From UBA12481 sp942493265 (GTDB lineage: Bacteria; Bacteroidota; Bacteroidia; Bacteroidales; UBA12481): 64,000 bases of DNA. The notes under the pieces were generated by a model. It was given only the letters and a program-made list of their open reading frames with translations, was not told where the DNA came from and made no database searches. The stretch is taken from NCBI GenBank assembly GCA_942493265.1, contig OW818688.1:806001-870000 (forward strand). Direction: 5' to 3'. Both the position numbers and the translations under genes were made by a program. Below are positions 1-8,932 of this stretch, piece by piece; position 1 is the first letter of the stretch, and the number at the start of each line of letters is the position of its first letter.

Positions 1-574
1 GCGCCACCAGCTTATGGCTCATCATTTCAAGGGTCTCTTCCGGTGTCGACCTTTTGATCCACTGGATGCAGTCTTCCGGGGCGCCAGCCGCAACCGCTGC
101 CTCATAGCAGATCCGAGCAGCCTCGCAGGTGCATTTCCGGGCAGAGCCATGAGGCCTGATAATGATGGTATTGCGTGTTTTCATTGAGATCAGGATCTTG
201 AAGAGAGCCGTCGAGGTGGGATTGGTGATCGGTGTCATGGCAAAGATCGGCCCGATAGGCTTTGCCACCTCCGTGATCCCGGTTTCCAGATCTTCACGGA
301 TAATCCCCGCAGTCTTCAAATCTTTGATGTCCTGATAAACATAACGTGTGGCGATTACATTTTTCGAAACTTTATCCTGCCATTTCCCCAATCCGGTTTC
401 TTCATGGGCCATTTTCGCCAGGATTACCCTACTGTTGAATCCCGCCTCATAAACAGCTTTTACGATCTCGTCCACACGCTCCTGCGAATAGGTACTGAAC
501 TTCTCTCCGGAAATCCGCGCCCGCTCCATGATTTCTTCGATATCCAAGCCTTTGGTCCTGACTGATTCATTCAT
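1..574 (-). CDS. Aldehyde dehydrogenase domain, AdhE type (partial, 3' end outside window)
   Basis: Translating the minus strand from an ATG at 574 gives 191 residues running off the window start. They match the N-terminal coenzyme-A-acylating aldehyde dehydrogenase domain of bifunctional aldehyde/alcohol dehydrogenases: the stretches PIGPIFAMTPITNPTSTALF and MKTRNTIIIRPHGSARKC are family hallmarks of the nucleotide-binding region. In that family the enzyme reduces acetyl-CoA to acetaldehyde and, if the alcohol dehydrogenase domain is present, on to ethanol, reoxidising NADH in fermentation. The catalytic cysteine and any iron-alcohol-dehydrogenase half lie outside the window, so a stand-alone acetaldehyde dehydrogenase cannot be excluded. 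The gene diverges from the M28 peptidase across a 116-bp gap. Confidence 0.85.
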   Translation of the reverse strand, partial: MNESVRTKGLDIEEIMERARISGEKFSTYSQERVDEIVKAVYEAGFNSRVILAKMAHEETGLGKWQDKVSKNVIATRYVYQDIKDLKTAGIIREDLETGITEVAKPIGPIFAMTPITNPTSTALFKILISMKTRNTIIIRPHGSARKCTCEAARICYEAAVAAGAPEDCIQWIKRSTPEETLEMMSHKLVA

Positions 575-690
575 AATTTCCCTGTCATATTATGTTTTAC
601 GGCATAGGCATTGCCAACTAGTCCTCAATAAAATTAACTTGCAAACTGATACACTGAGCTCAAACTTAAATCTAAAATAATAGAAATAAA

Positions 691-2319
691 ATGAAACGGT
701 TTTATTCACTGACTTTTGCAATAGGAATCCTGTTCGCTGCCACCGGCGTACAAGCTCAGAAAAACAAGGTGGTTGACAAAATTATTGAACTCGGGCAAAC
801 CGATAACCAGACCATGAACCACCTGGATGTTCTGTGTAATCGTTTTGGCGGAAGAGTTTTAGGATCTGATGCTTACGAAAATGCGGCAGACTGGTGCATG
901 GCCCAGTTTAAAAAATGGGGGATGGAAGCAGAGCTCGATGAGGCCGGAACCCTTCCGGTTGGATTCAACCGCGGACCCTGGTTTGGTCGCATGCTGAGCG
1001 AAAACGGCATGGACCTCCATTTTGCCACTCCATCGTATACCGCTGGCACAAAAGGTGTTCAGCGCGGGCACGTGCTGATTGAGCCTAAATCACAGTATGA
1101 ATTCGACAAGATCAAGGGAACACTGAAGGGCGCCTGGGTGCTGGTCACCGGTGAGAATTCAGGATGGCCTATCGACTATTCAAGCGATGGTGATGCCCGG
1201 AGGGCCGGTATTATTCTCAAAAATGATTCGATCGGTAAAATCAACCGCGATATTATGATGGAGAACCGCCGGATCCGTGAAGCTGAACAGGAATACCAGA
1301 AAGCACTGATTAAAGATCCGCAGGCAGTTCGAAAAACTCCGAAAGTTGAAGAATCAAAGCAACTTCCCCTGATCGAAGAACCGGCACTGTTCTACAAGCA
1401 GATGCGTGAAGCCGGTATCCTAGGGATCATCCAATCTTCAACTGTACCGATCCGGGTACTTTACGACCGAAAAAACATCGACAAAATGACTTTTGAAACT
1501 TTGCCGACTGTTCCCGATATCAAGTTGGAAGACAAGCAGTATAAGGTTATCGAGCAGATGGTTAAGGAACGCAGGTACTTCCAGCTGGAGTTCGATATCC
1601 GAAATTATTTCAAGATGGGACCGGTGAAATATTACAATGTAATCGGGAAGATCAAAGGCACTAAATATCCCGATGAATATGTTCTGATGGGAGGCCACCT
1701 GGATTGTTTTGATGTTGCCTCAGGCGGGGTGGATGATGGATCCGGAGTAACTCCGGCCATGGAAGCTGCACGTCTCATCATGGCAGCTGGCGGAAAACCG
1801 CAACGCTCCATCCTGGTTTGCTTATGGGCAGGAGAGGAATTCGGATTGCTGGGATCGAAGAGCTTTGTTGAGAAGAATGCGAAAAACTGGGACAAATTTT
1901 CCAATTATTTCAACCGCGATGGCGGTCCGACCGTGGCCAACAGCCTGAATGTCACGGAAGCTATGTATGACGACTTCGTAAAGATCTGTGAACCGCTCAA
2001 CAGCATCAATCCTGATTTTCCATTTACCCTGACTAAAAGGACCGGTGATCCACAGCCGCGCCCTAAAAATGCCGGAGGATCCGATCACGCCTATTTTGCC
2101 ATGAACGGCATTCCTACATTCAGCTTCGGTACAGCTGATACAAAGGGATACAATTTTGATTATGGTGAAATCTGGCACACCGAGCGCGATATGTACAACA
2201 TGAGCATTCCCGAATATCAGAATCACACTGCAATCGTCAATGCAGTAGTTGTTTATGGCGTTGCCAACCTCGATCATCTGCTTTCGCGGAAAGGGTTGTA
2301 CCAGGAACCGGCAAAATAA
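691..2319 (+). CDS. Secreted M28-family zinc peptidase
   Basis: A 542-residue exported protein beginning with a Sec signal peptide that ends near VQAQ. The catalytic M28 (aminopeptidase Y/carboxypeptidase Q-like) domain occupies about residues 310-540. Visible metal ligands and catalytic residues are the His in GGHLDCFD, the Asp in GGVDDGSG, the Glu pair in WAGEEFGLLGS, an Asp in FNRDGG, and the last His in GGSDHAYF. Residues of about 100-170 resemble the protease-associated insert found in this family. It probably trims peptides in the periplasm or outside the cell. It is monocistronic: the upstream gene diverges, and the downstream gene converges across a 169-bp gap holding a hairpin repeat. 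Substrate specificity cannot be read from the sequence. Confidence 0.88.
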   Translation: MKRFYSLTFAIGILFAATGVQAQKNKVVDKIIELGQTDNQTMNHLDVLCNRFGGRVLGSDAYENAADWCMAQFKKWGMEAELDEAGTLPVGFNRGPWFGRMLSENGMDLHFATPSYTAGTKGVQRGHVLIEPKSQYEFDKIKGTLKGAWVLVTGENSGWPIDYSSDGDARRAGIILKNDSIGKINRDIMMENRRIREAEQEYQKALIKDPQAVRKTPKVEESKQLPLIEEPALFYKQMREAGILGIIQSSTVPIRVLYDRKNIDKMTFETLPTVPDIKLEDKQYKVIEQMVKERRYFQLEFDIRNYFKMGPVKYYNVIGKIKGTKYPDEYVLMGGHLDCFDVASGGVDDGSGVTPAMEAARLIMAAGGKPQRSILVCLWAGEEFGLLGSKSFVEKNAKNWDKFSNYFNRDGGPTVANSLNVTEAMYDDFVKICEPLNSINPDFPFTLTKRTGDPQPRPKNAGGSDHAYFAMNGIPTFSFGTADTKGYNFDYGEIWHTERDMYNMSIPEYQNHTAIVNAVVVYGVANLDHLLSRKGLYQEPAK

Positions 2320-2365
2320 AAATCATTTTAGGGAGGGCCGGTGGTGGATGGTACTGGTCCGAGGG

Positions 2366-2463
2366 AGTGGTGGTGGCTCTCAAAGGCCTCGGAGTAGCGT
2401 CACGGGGTCCCCGCTTTCGCGGGGATGACACTTCTCCGAGGGAGTGGGGGTGACACGGCTCCG
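2366..2463. repeat. Hairpin repeat, copy 1 (convergent gene junction)
   Basis: The gap between the convergent M28 gene and the NrfJ-like gene carries GGCTCTCAA, then the stem CCCCGC (2409-2414), loop TTTC and GCGGGG (2419-2424), then ATGACACTTCTCCGAGGGAG. The same layout recurs at 40901-40970 and on both sides of the insertion sequence near 56.6-58.3 kb, with a different stem sequence each time. It may act as a two-way terminator, but it lacks a clean U-tract. Confidence 0.7.
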
Positions 2464-2488
2464 GGGGTAATATATTGCAGGGAAAAAC

Positions 2489-3232
2489 TTACTTCCGGAT
2501 AACTCCGCTTTCCATGATTAGCTCATAAACATATCCCGCACCAAAATCCTTGTTTAAAATGATGGTACCCTCAAATTCAACGATATCATCAACGCTGGCA
2601 AGTTCAAGAGAGGTAACGGTCAGGTCGAAATTCCCGGCATCGCTGGTACCATCCTGAAGATGAATCCAGTTACGGTCCATAACCTCGGGATTTACTTTCA
2701 CTACCTTCCCTTTTACCCGAATCTTTTTATTAGCATACTTGTCGCGGTTTTTGTACAGCTCAGCAATGGAAATACCACCGGCCGATTGCTCAATAACGGC
2801 ATCTGTTTTTTGTTCAACAATGGGTTTGCCCATTGTAGTCGGTGCAGCTCCACCAGCCTGTCCGGCTCCTTCATCATCAACACCCGCACTCACAAAATAA
2901 ATCCGGTCAAAGGTCCGGTCAAGCTCCTTGCTCTTGAAATTTGTCATCTCCAGAGCATCGCCGTATGAGTATTTATCCCCGACAACTGCATCGTCTTTAA
3001 CCGTGGCAATCCAATAGTCAGTGTTGTTTTCCTTCACTCTCAGATAAGTGTAGGAAGCTGCCTGTATCACCTCCTGAATTACCGTGTTATGCGCTGCTGC
3101 AGCACCGGGCTGAGTTGCGACCATTACGGTTCCCTGTTTCTCAACTGCATCACCCTTTGGCTTCTTGAACGCAAGATTATATACCAGGGCACCGACTATT
3201 ATTGCTAACAAAACACCAAGAAATACTTTCAT
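2489..3232 (-). CDS. Membrane-anchored NrfJ-like / OB-fold protein (last gene of cytochrome operon)
   Basis: A 247-residue protein with one N-terminal hydrophobic helix (about residues 3-22), so anchored in the inner membrane or exported. About residues 45-115 resemble the NrfJ-type domain found next to multihaem cytochrome genes (pattern YTYLRVKENNTDYWIA followed by GDKYSY and FKSKELDRTFDRIYFV). About residues 150-247 form an OB-fold-like segment (IRVKGKVVKVN, WIHLQDGT). It is the sixth gene of the operon, 24 bp after the beta-barrel gene. No haem-binding motif is present. The domain pairing suggests an accessory or assembly role for the cytochromes; that is inferred from context. Confidence 0.7.
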   Translation of the reverse strand: MKVFLGVLLAIIVGALVYNLAFKKPKGDAVEKQGTVMVATQPGAAAAHNTVIQEVIQAASYTYLRVKENNTDYWIATVKDDAVVGDKYSYGDALEMTNFKSKELDRTFDRIYFVSAGVDDEGAGQAGGAAPTTMGKPIVEQKTDAVIEQSAGGISIAELYKNRDKYANKKIRVKGKVVKVNPEVMDRNWIHLQDGTSDAGNFDLTVTSLELASVDDIVEFEGTIILNKDFGAGYVYELIMESGVIRK

Positions 3233-3256
3233 ATCAAAAAAATTTAGGGTCCAAAT

Positions 3257-4876
3257 TTAGAATCTTTTATTAAAACTCAGATATATCCGGTGATATTTAC
3301 TGACTTGTTCGATAGTCAGTTCGTAATCGACCGATAAAGACATTTTATTTTTTAATTGCCAGGATAAATTCATCTGGGCAATATTTTGAATTAAAGTGGA
3401 ATTTGAATTTAAAAAACTATAATCAATAAACCGATAATTAACTTCACTGTATAATTTTCCCGGAATAATATCCCGCGATAATCTGATTCCATAAATCTGA
3501 CCGTCGAGATAGCTGGTTCTCAAAAAATTAGCAGTTAATGTGGCAGAAGCTTTTATCCACGGAATCTGATTGACAGTTAAATAACCATTCAGGTTTTCGT
3601 TGGGATTCAAATCGTTATCACGAAACCGGTAACCGGCATTAACGCCCATACTTACCTGATTACCCGGCCTGTAATTAACCTTAAATTGCAGTCCCTGCCG
3701 TGTTGCCTCCTCCAATAACCGGTCGGCAAAGCTTTTATAAGTTTCGTAATAAATAACATTTTTTCGTGCATCATAAGATGCAAATAAGGATAATTTTTTA
3801 AACGGCTTATAACGCAATGAAAAATATAAACTGGTCAGGGTAGGTTCATTTTTGGGTATCCCCTCTGTCACTTTATACAGGTCCAGCTCACAGGAAGTAA
3901 ACAGGTACAGGTTTTTCAAAAGCGAGTTATCATGCTGAAAATAGGCAAATCTCCGGTCGGTTATCCCCGTATTCCGCTGCTCGAAAACGGCAATGGAACT
4001 CTGCATGCGGCCTATTTTTGTGGACACTTTATGCCCCACAAAAGCCCCGTATTCCAGGAGTTTTAAATTCACGTTATAGTAGGCATCATCCGGACGTGAT
4101 CCGGCAACTGCCCCCATGGTAAACCGGCCGATCGTGGTTTCCGCCTGCAACCCGTCGACCGCCCCGATATTGGATAAATTCGTATTGACTTTCCTGCCGG
4201 CGGATATGCTTGTTTTATCACTTAAATCATACCTCACAGCCAGACTGTAAATCTTTAAGGCATTAAAAAGATTTTCCTGCACCTCGGCCCAGTCATTCAA
4301 TTTATGGGTAAAAGAGATATAACTCTCGGCTGAAAGCCTCGATTTTGCAATATTATTTGCCCGGAGCGAAAAAGTATATCTCATCCGCTCAGTATTATCC
4401 ACCGGAGTATTCGAAAGATTTGTGTACGAAGAAACCGATAATGACCCCTGAATATCCTGCTTTCTCTCTGCTCCCGGCACCTTTTTTATGGTATCGGCAA
4501 CTTCCTTCCGTACCTGAGGGGCGGCAGGCTGATTGGCCGGAATCAGGACGGCAGGTTTTTCGGGTTCTTTTGTCTGGAGTACTTTTACAGCCACCTCCTC
4601 GTCAATTTTTACTTCAGCGGAACTCAATGGTTTTCCGACACAGGAAACGGAGGATAAATTTTCGACAATAAAAAGTGGAATCAACTGATTATCAACCAGG
4701 CGAAATACAGTATCTCCGGGATGTATTTTATCAGTGTTCAGGAATTTTACGTAAATATTCTGTGCCGTAACATAGGATATCCTGCCCGTCAGTAAAACAG
4801 GAGATTCCTGCCCTTTTAACTGAATAAAAGCAGCTATTAATAATACAGATAATATTATACTTTTTTTCAAACTCAC
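3257..4876 (-). CDS. Outer-membrane beta-barrel protein of the cytochrome operon
   Basis: A 539-residue exported protein. A signal peptide ends near LKGQ, then an SH3-like beta domain covers about residues 25-100 (LLTGRISYVTAQNIYVKF, GDTVFR), then a Pro/Lys-rich linker to about 145. From there to the C-terminus runs an alternating hydrophobic/polar pattern with many aromatic residues, typical of an outer-membrane barrel, ending in Phe as such barrels do. The start is GTG at 4876 with GGGAG upstream, 15 bp after the 55-haem gene's stop. Lying immediately downstream of two multihaem cytochromes, it is a candidate porin sheath for trans-outer-membrane electron transfer, analogous in role (not in visible sequence) to MtrB. 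No specific family was recognised. Confidence 0.65.
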   Translation of the reverse strand: MSLKKSIILSVLLIAAFIQLKGQESPVLLTGRISYVTAQNIYVKFLNTDKIHPGDTVFRLVDNQLIPLFIVENLSSVSCVGKPLSSAEVKIDEEVAVKVLQTKEPEKPAVLIPANQPAAPQVRKEVADTIKKVPGAERKQDIQGSLSVSSYTNLSNTPVDNTERMRYTFSLRANNIAKSRLSAESYISFTHKLNDWAEVQENLFNALKIYSLAVRYDLSDKTSISAGRKVNTNLSNIGAVDGLQAETTIGRFTMGAVAGSRPDDAYYNVNLKLLEYGAFVGHKVSTKIGRMQSSIAVFEQRNTGITDRRFAYFQHDNSLLKNLYLFTSCELDLYKVTEGIPKNEPTLTSLYFSLRYKPFKKLSLFASYDARKNVIYYETYKSFADRLLEEATRQGLQFKVNYRPGNQVSMGVNAGYRFRDNDLNPNENLNGYLTVNQIPWIKASATLTANFLRTSYLDGQIYGIRLSRDIIPGKLYSEVNYRFIDYSFLNSNSTLIQNIAQMNLSWQLKNKMSLSVDYELTIEQVSKYHRIYLSFNKRF

Positions 4877-4891
4877 TTGCTTATTCTCCCG

Positions 4892-7800
4892 TTAACTGTT
4901 GCCCCTCGGATGACAGGCGAGGCAATTAACACTGTTGTATACGTAGTTTGGGACTTTCCCCAGATGCTCCTGATCCATGTCTGTTTTATTATGCTCATGA
5001 CAATTGGTGCAGCTGAAAACTCCATAATTTGTTGGAGTGGTATGGCATTCAGAGCACAGGGTCCATTTTCCCTGATGTTTTCCGCTGTAAATCGGAAAAT
5101 ACTGACTGTCATGATTAAAAGTAGAAGGGGTCCAGGCAGTAACGGTATGGCACGATTCACATTCTTTCGGGAATTGAGCCGTTAAATGGTTTGGATTGGT
5201 GGTGGCATTATACTTCGCGCTATGGCAGGCATAGCAGTTTGTAGGTGTATTGTTGTAGCCGTTCACATGGCATTTCGCACATGCGACGGTAATATGCGCA
5301 CCGGCCAATGGGAAGCTTGTAGTTGAATGGTTGAATGATGCATTTAGCCAGTTATTTGAATTGTGGCACATTTTGCAATCTGTAGGATATACCTGTGCCT
5401 TATGGTCTTTTGCATTATCGTATTGAACCTGATGGCATGAAATGCACTCAGGCCTGGCAGTAAGCAGGGTTCCTTTATGGCAGGCCGAACACTGGGCGAT
5501 CGCCAGATGCCCGCCTGTGAGGGAAAATCCTGTTGTAGTATGATTAAATGTTGATGGTTTCCAGGCGGTTGCATTATGGCAAGGTTCGCAAACATTGGTA
5601 ATTCCGGCAGCTGTATGACTCGGATTCACTGTGGCAGTAAAGGCGGAAGCATGACAGGAATTGCAATCCGTCGGGGTTCCGGAGAATCCGTTGATATGAC
5701 ATTTTGAACATAAGGTGGCAGTGTGCACACCGGTAAGCGGGAAGCTGGTGGTGGAATGATTAAAAGAAGCATTCAGCCAGTTATTTGAATTGTGGCACAT
5801 CTTGCAATCTGTTGGATAAGCCTGAGCCTTATGATCTTTTGCTCCGTCGTACTGAACCTGATGACAGCTGATGCACTCCGGTCTTGCAGAAAGAAGCGTT
5901 CCCTTATGGCAGTCTGAACACTGGGCTATCACCAGATGTCCCCCGGTGAGCGTAAACCCGGTAGTGGTATGGTTGAAAGAAGATGGTTTCCAGGCGGTCG
6001 AATTATGGCAGGTTTCGCATGCTTTTGGAATGCCCGCGGCCACATGGCTGGGGTTCACCGATGCGGTAAACGATGCGGTATGGCAGGCATTGCAATCGGT
6101 GGGAGTGCCGGAATAGCCTGATGCATGACATTTTACACACAATGCAGTGGTGTGCGCACCGGTGAGCGGAAATCCGGTAAGTGAATGATTGAATGATGCA
6201 TTCAGCCAGTCGTTGGAATTGTGGCACATCTTGCAATCCGTCGGGAACGACTGCGCCTTGTGATCCTTGGCACCATCATACTGAACCTGGTGACAGGCAA
6301 TGCATTCCGTTTTGGTGTTGAGAACCGTTCCCTTATGGCAATCCGAACACTGGGAAACCCTCAGGTGACCCCCGGTGAGCGTAAACCCGGTTGTGGTATG
6401 ATTGAATGACGAGGGCTTCCAGGCGGTGGTGCTGTGGCAGGTTTCGCATGCTTTTGGAATGCCCGCGGCCACATGGCTGGGGTTCACCGATGCGGTAAAG
6501 GCAGGAGTGTGACAGGAGCTGCATTCGGTGGGAGTGCCGGAATAGCCTGAGATATGGCATTTTGCACACAAGGTAGTCGTATGCGCACCGGTGAGCGGGA
6601 ATCCGGTAAGGGAATGATTGAATGATGCATTCAGCCAGTCGTTGGAATTGTGGCACATCTTGCAATCCGTCGGGAACGACTGCGCCTTGTGATCCTTGGC
6701 ACCATCATACTGAACCTGGTGACAGGCAATGCATTCCGTTTTGGTGTTGAGAACCGTTCCCTTATGGCAATCCGAACACTGGGAAACCCTCAGGTGACCC
6801 CCGGTGAGCGTAAACCCAGTTGTGGTATGATTGAATGACGAGGGCTTCCAGGCGGTGGTGCTGTGGCAGGTTTCGCATGCTTTTGGAATGCCCGCTGCCA
6901 CATGGCTTGGGTTCACCGATGCGGTAAACGATGCGGTATGGCAGGCATTGCAATCGGTGGGAGTGCCGGAATAGCCTGATGCATGACATTTTACACACAA
7001 TGCAGTGGTGTGCGCACCGGTGAGCGGAAATCCGGTAAGTGAATGATTGAATGATGCATTCAGCCAGTCGTTGGAATTGTGGCACATCTTGCAATCCGTC
7101 GGGAACGACTGCGCCTTGTGATCCTTGGCACCATCATACTGAACCTGGTGACAGGCAATGCATTCCGTTTTGGTGTTGAGAACCGTTCCCTTATGGCAAT
7201 CCGAACACTGGGAAACCCTCAGGTGACCCCCGGTGAGCGTAAACCCGGTTGTGGTATGATTGAATGACGAGGGCTTCCAGGCGGTGGTGCTGTGGCAGGT
7301 TTCGCATGCTTTTGGAATGCCCGCGGCCACATGGCTGGGGTTCACCGATGCGGTAAAGGCAGGAGTGTGACAGGAGCTGCATTCGGTGGAGGTTCCAACG
7401 TACCCGGTTGAATGGCATTTTGCGCAATCCGGACCGATATGCGATCCGGTAAGCGGGAATTTGGTCAGCGCATGATCGAATACAATTTCCTGCCAGTTAT
7501 TGTTGGTGTGGCAAACTTTGCAATCAACCGGAAATGCTTTGCTTTTATGGTCTTTGGCGGTATCATACTGAACCTCATGACAGGATATGCAGTCCGTTTT
7601 TGCGGTGTTGGTGGCACCTTTATGGCAGTCGGCACACTGGGTAACCCTGGAGTGCCCTCCAACCAGTTCATATCCCGTAGAAACATGCGTAAAGGAGGAT
7701 GGTTTCCAGGCAGTTGTATTATGGCAGGGTTCGCATTGATCTGAAATGCCGGCAGTAGTATGAACCGGTTCCAGCGCCTGGTCAAACTTATCTTTATGAC

Positions 7801-8932
7801 AGGATTTACAATCGGTCCCGGTGCCGGCAAATCCTTTTGTATGGCAGCTGATGCAGGTCCCCCCTTTATGGGCTCCGGTGAGCGGAAAGTTGGTTGCCGC
7901 ATGATTGAAGGCACCTTCTGTGTCGCCGCGCGGATGACAGGTAAAGCAGGCGATGCTGTTGTATTCATACCCCCCCTCATCCTTGTGCTCATCATCCATT
8001 TTGGATTTTGCGTGCTCGTGGCAATCTATGCAGGTGAAAACTGCGTAATTATCAGTCTGTTTATGGCACTCCGTACAATCATTCCATACATCTGAATGCC
8101 GGCCGGAATAAATCGGAAAAAACCGTGGATCATGTTCAGTAAATTTCGCAGGTTTCCATCCGGAAGCAGTGGTATGGCAATCCAGGCATGCAGTCGAAAA
8201 ATTAAGCTGCTGATGGTTGATCGTTGCCGCTGCATTGTAATCCTTTTGATGGCAGGAAACACATTCAACTGGAAGTTTCGCATAGTTGCCGGTTGTATGG
8301 CAGAGTTTGCAGTTGATGGCATGTCCGGCCGTCAGCGGGAAAAAGCTGTGCTCAATATTGGTGGCATCCCACCCGCGGGAACCGGCGGAATGGCACTGAA
8401 CACAATCGGTTGAATAACCGGCTTGCTGATGGTTAGGCTTTGTAGTTGCCAGATAGGTGTTGCGGTGACAGTCGATACATTCAACTCCCAAAGGCTCAAA
8501 CCGCCTCATCGAAGCTGATTTATGACACGCCTTGCAATCGGTGATCTGATGGGCTCCGGTTAAAGGAAACCGGCCCTGCCGGTGAATTTCACTGATATTT
8601 TCAACGATCCATGATTTTGGGGTATGGCATTTTGAACAGTCGGGACCCAGCGTAGTTTCATGGAGGTCATCATGGCAATCGATGCATTCATTTTTTGCAG
8701 TCGAAAATTCAAGCGATTTATGGCATGACCGGCAATTCACCGTTTTATGCTGGCCGATAAGCTTATAATTGGTGCTGTCATGATTGAATGACAAGCTCTT
8801 GATGTCCACTTTCCAGCCGGTGGTTTTATGGCAGAGCGAACAGTCTGTTTCAAAGCTCTTTCCATGCGGCGACTGCCCGTAAACAAATGTTATACAGAGC
8901 AATAACCCTAAGGTAAATGACAGCTTGCGCAT
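4892..8932 (-). CDS. Giant secreted multihaem cytochrome c (55 CxxCH motifs)
   Basis: A 1346-residue protein with a signal peptide (ending near VYGQ) and, by direct count, 55 CxxCH haem c attachment motifs, one per about 24 residues. Motifs 16-51 form six consecutive modules of about 143 residues with six haems each, following the pattern CExCH, TAWKPS.FNH, LTGGH, C..CHKG, ECI.CHQVQYD, DCKMCHN, FPLTGAH, C.KCH, C..CH. Motifs 10-13 and 52-55 form two related four-haem caps, each with FPIYSG(R/K)H, a CHEH, an MD.EH and a final CHPRG. Extra histidines (FNH, GAH, GGH) could supply distal ligands. Three central modules are almost identical in DNA. It overlaps the 20-haem gene by 25 bp and precedes the barrel gene by 15 bp. 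Expected role: long-range electron wire in the periplasm or at the cell surface; location is inferred. Confidence 0.93.
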   Translation of the reverse strand: MRKLSFTLGLLLCITFVYGQSPHGKSFETDCSLCHKTTGWKVDIKSLSFNHDSTNYKLIGQHKTVNCRSCHKSLEFSTAKNECIDCHDDLHETTLGPDCSKCHTPKSWIVENISEIHRQGRFPLTGAHQITDCKACHKSASMRRFEPLGVECIDCHRNTYLATTKPNHQQAGYSTDCVQCHSAGSRGWDATNIEHSFFPLTAGHAINCKLCHTTGNYAKLPVECVSCHQKDYNAAATINHQQLNFSTACLDCHTTASGWKPAKFTEHDPRFFPIYSGRHSDVWNDCTECHKQTDNYAVFTCIDCHEHAKSKMDDEHKDEGGYEYNSIACFTCHPRGDTEGAFNHAATNFPLTGAHKGGTCISCHTKGFAGTGTDCKSCHKDKFDQALEPVHTTAGISDQCEPCHNTTAWKPSSFTHVSTGYELVGGHSRVTQCADCHKGATNTAKTDCISCHEVQYDTAKDHKSKAFPVDCKVCHTNNNWQEIVFDHALTKFPLTGSHIGPDCAKCHSTGYVGTSTECSSCHTPAFTASVNPSHVAAGIPKACETCHSTTAWKPSSFNHTTTGFTLTGGHLRVSQCSDCHKGTVLNTKTECIACHQVQYDGAKDHKAQSFPTDCKMCHNSNDWLNASFNHSLTGFPLTGAHTTALCVKCHASGYSGTPTDCNACHTASFTASVNPSHVAAGIPKACETCHSTTAWKPSSFNHTTTGFTLTGGHLRVSQCSDCHKGTVLNTKTECIACHQVQYDGAKDHKAQSFPTDCKMCHNSNDWLNASFNHSLTGFPLTGAHTTTLCAKCHISGYSGTPTECSSCHTPAFTASVNPSHVAAGIPKACETCHSTTAWKPSSFNHTTTGFTLTGGHLRVSQCSDCHKGTVLNTKTECIACHQVQYDGAKDHKAQSFPTDCKMCHNSNDWLNASFNHSLTGFPLTGAHTTALCVKCHASGYSGTPTDCNACHTASFTASVNPSHVAAGIPKACETCHNSTAWKPSSFNHTTTGFTLTGGHLVIAQCSDCHKGTLLSARPECISCHQVQYDGAKDHKAQAYPTDCKMCHNSNNWLNASFNHSTTSFPLTGVHTATLCSKCHINGFSGTPTDCNSCHASAFTATVNPSHTAAGITNVCEPCHNATAWKPSTFNHTTTGFSLTGGHLAIAQCSACHKGTLLTARPECISCHQVQYDNAKDHKAQVYPTDCKMCHNSNNWLNASFNHSTTSFPLAGAHITVACAKCHVNGYNNTPTNCYACHSAKYNATTNPNHLTAQFPKECESCHTVTAWTPSTFNHDSQYFPIYSGKHQGKWTLCSECHTTPTNYGVFSCTNCHEHNKTDMDQEHLGKVPNYVYNSVNCLACHPRGNS
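6190..7390. repeat. 429-bp tandem repeat inside the 55-haem gene
   Basis: Nearly identical DNA recurs every 429 bp (for example, starting at 6221, 6650 and 7079), equal to one 143-codon six-haem module. Differences between these three copies are a handful of bases, whereas the flanking modules (about 5200-6190 and 7390-7840) have diverged clearly. This points to recent in-frame expansion by unequal recombination or slippage. It is also a place where short-read assemblies can miscount copies. Confidence 0.9.

Noticed and set aside
6221..7427. Repeated plus-strand open frames with the same start, spaced 429 bp, inside the 55-haem gene
   Set aside because: They are antisense shadows of the repeated haem module; the minus-strand frame carries 55 CxxCH motifs and a signal peptide.
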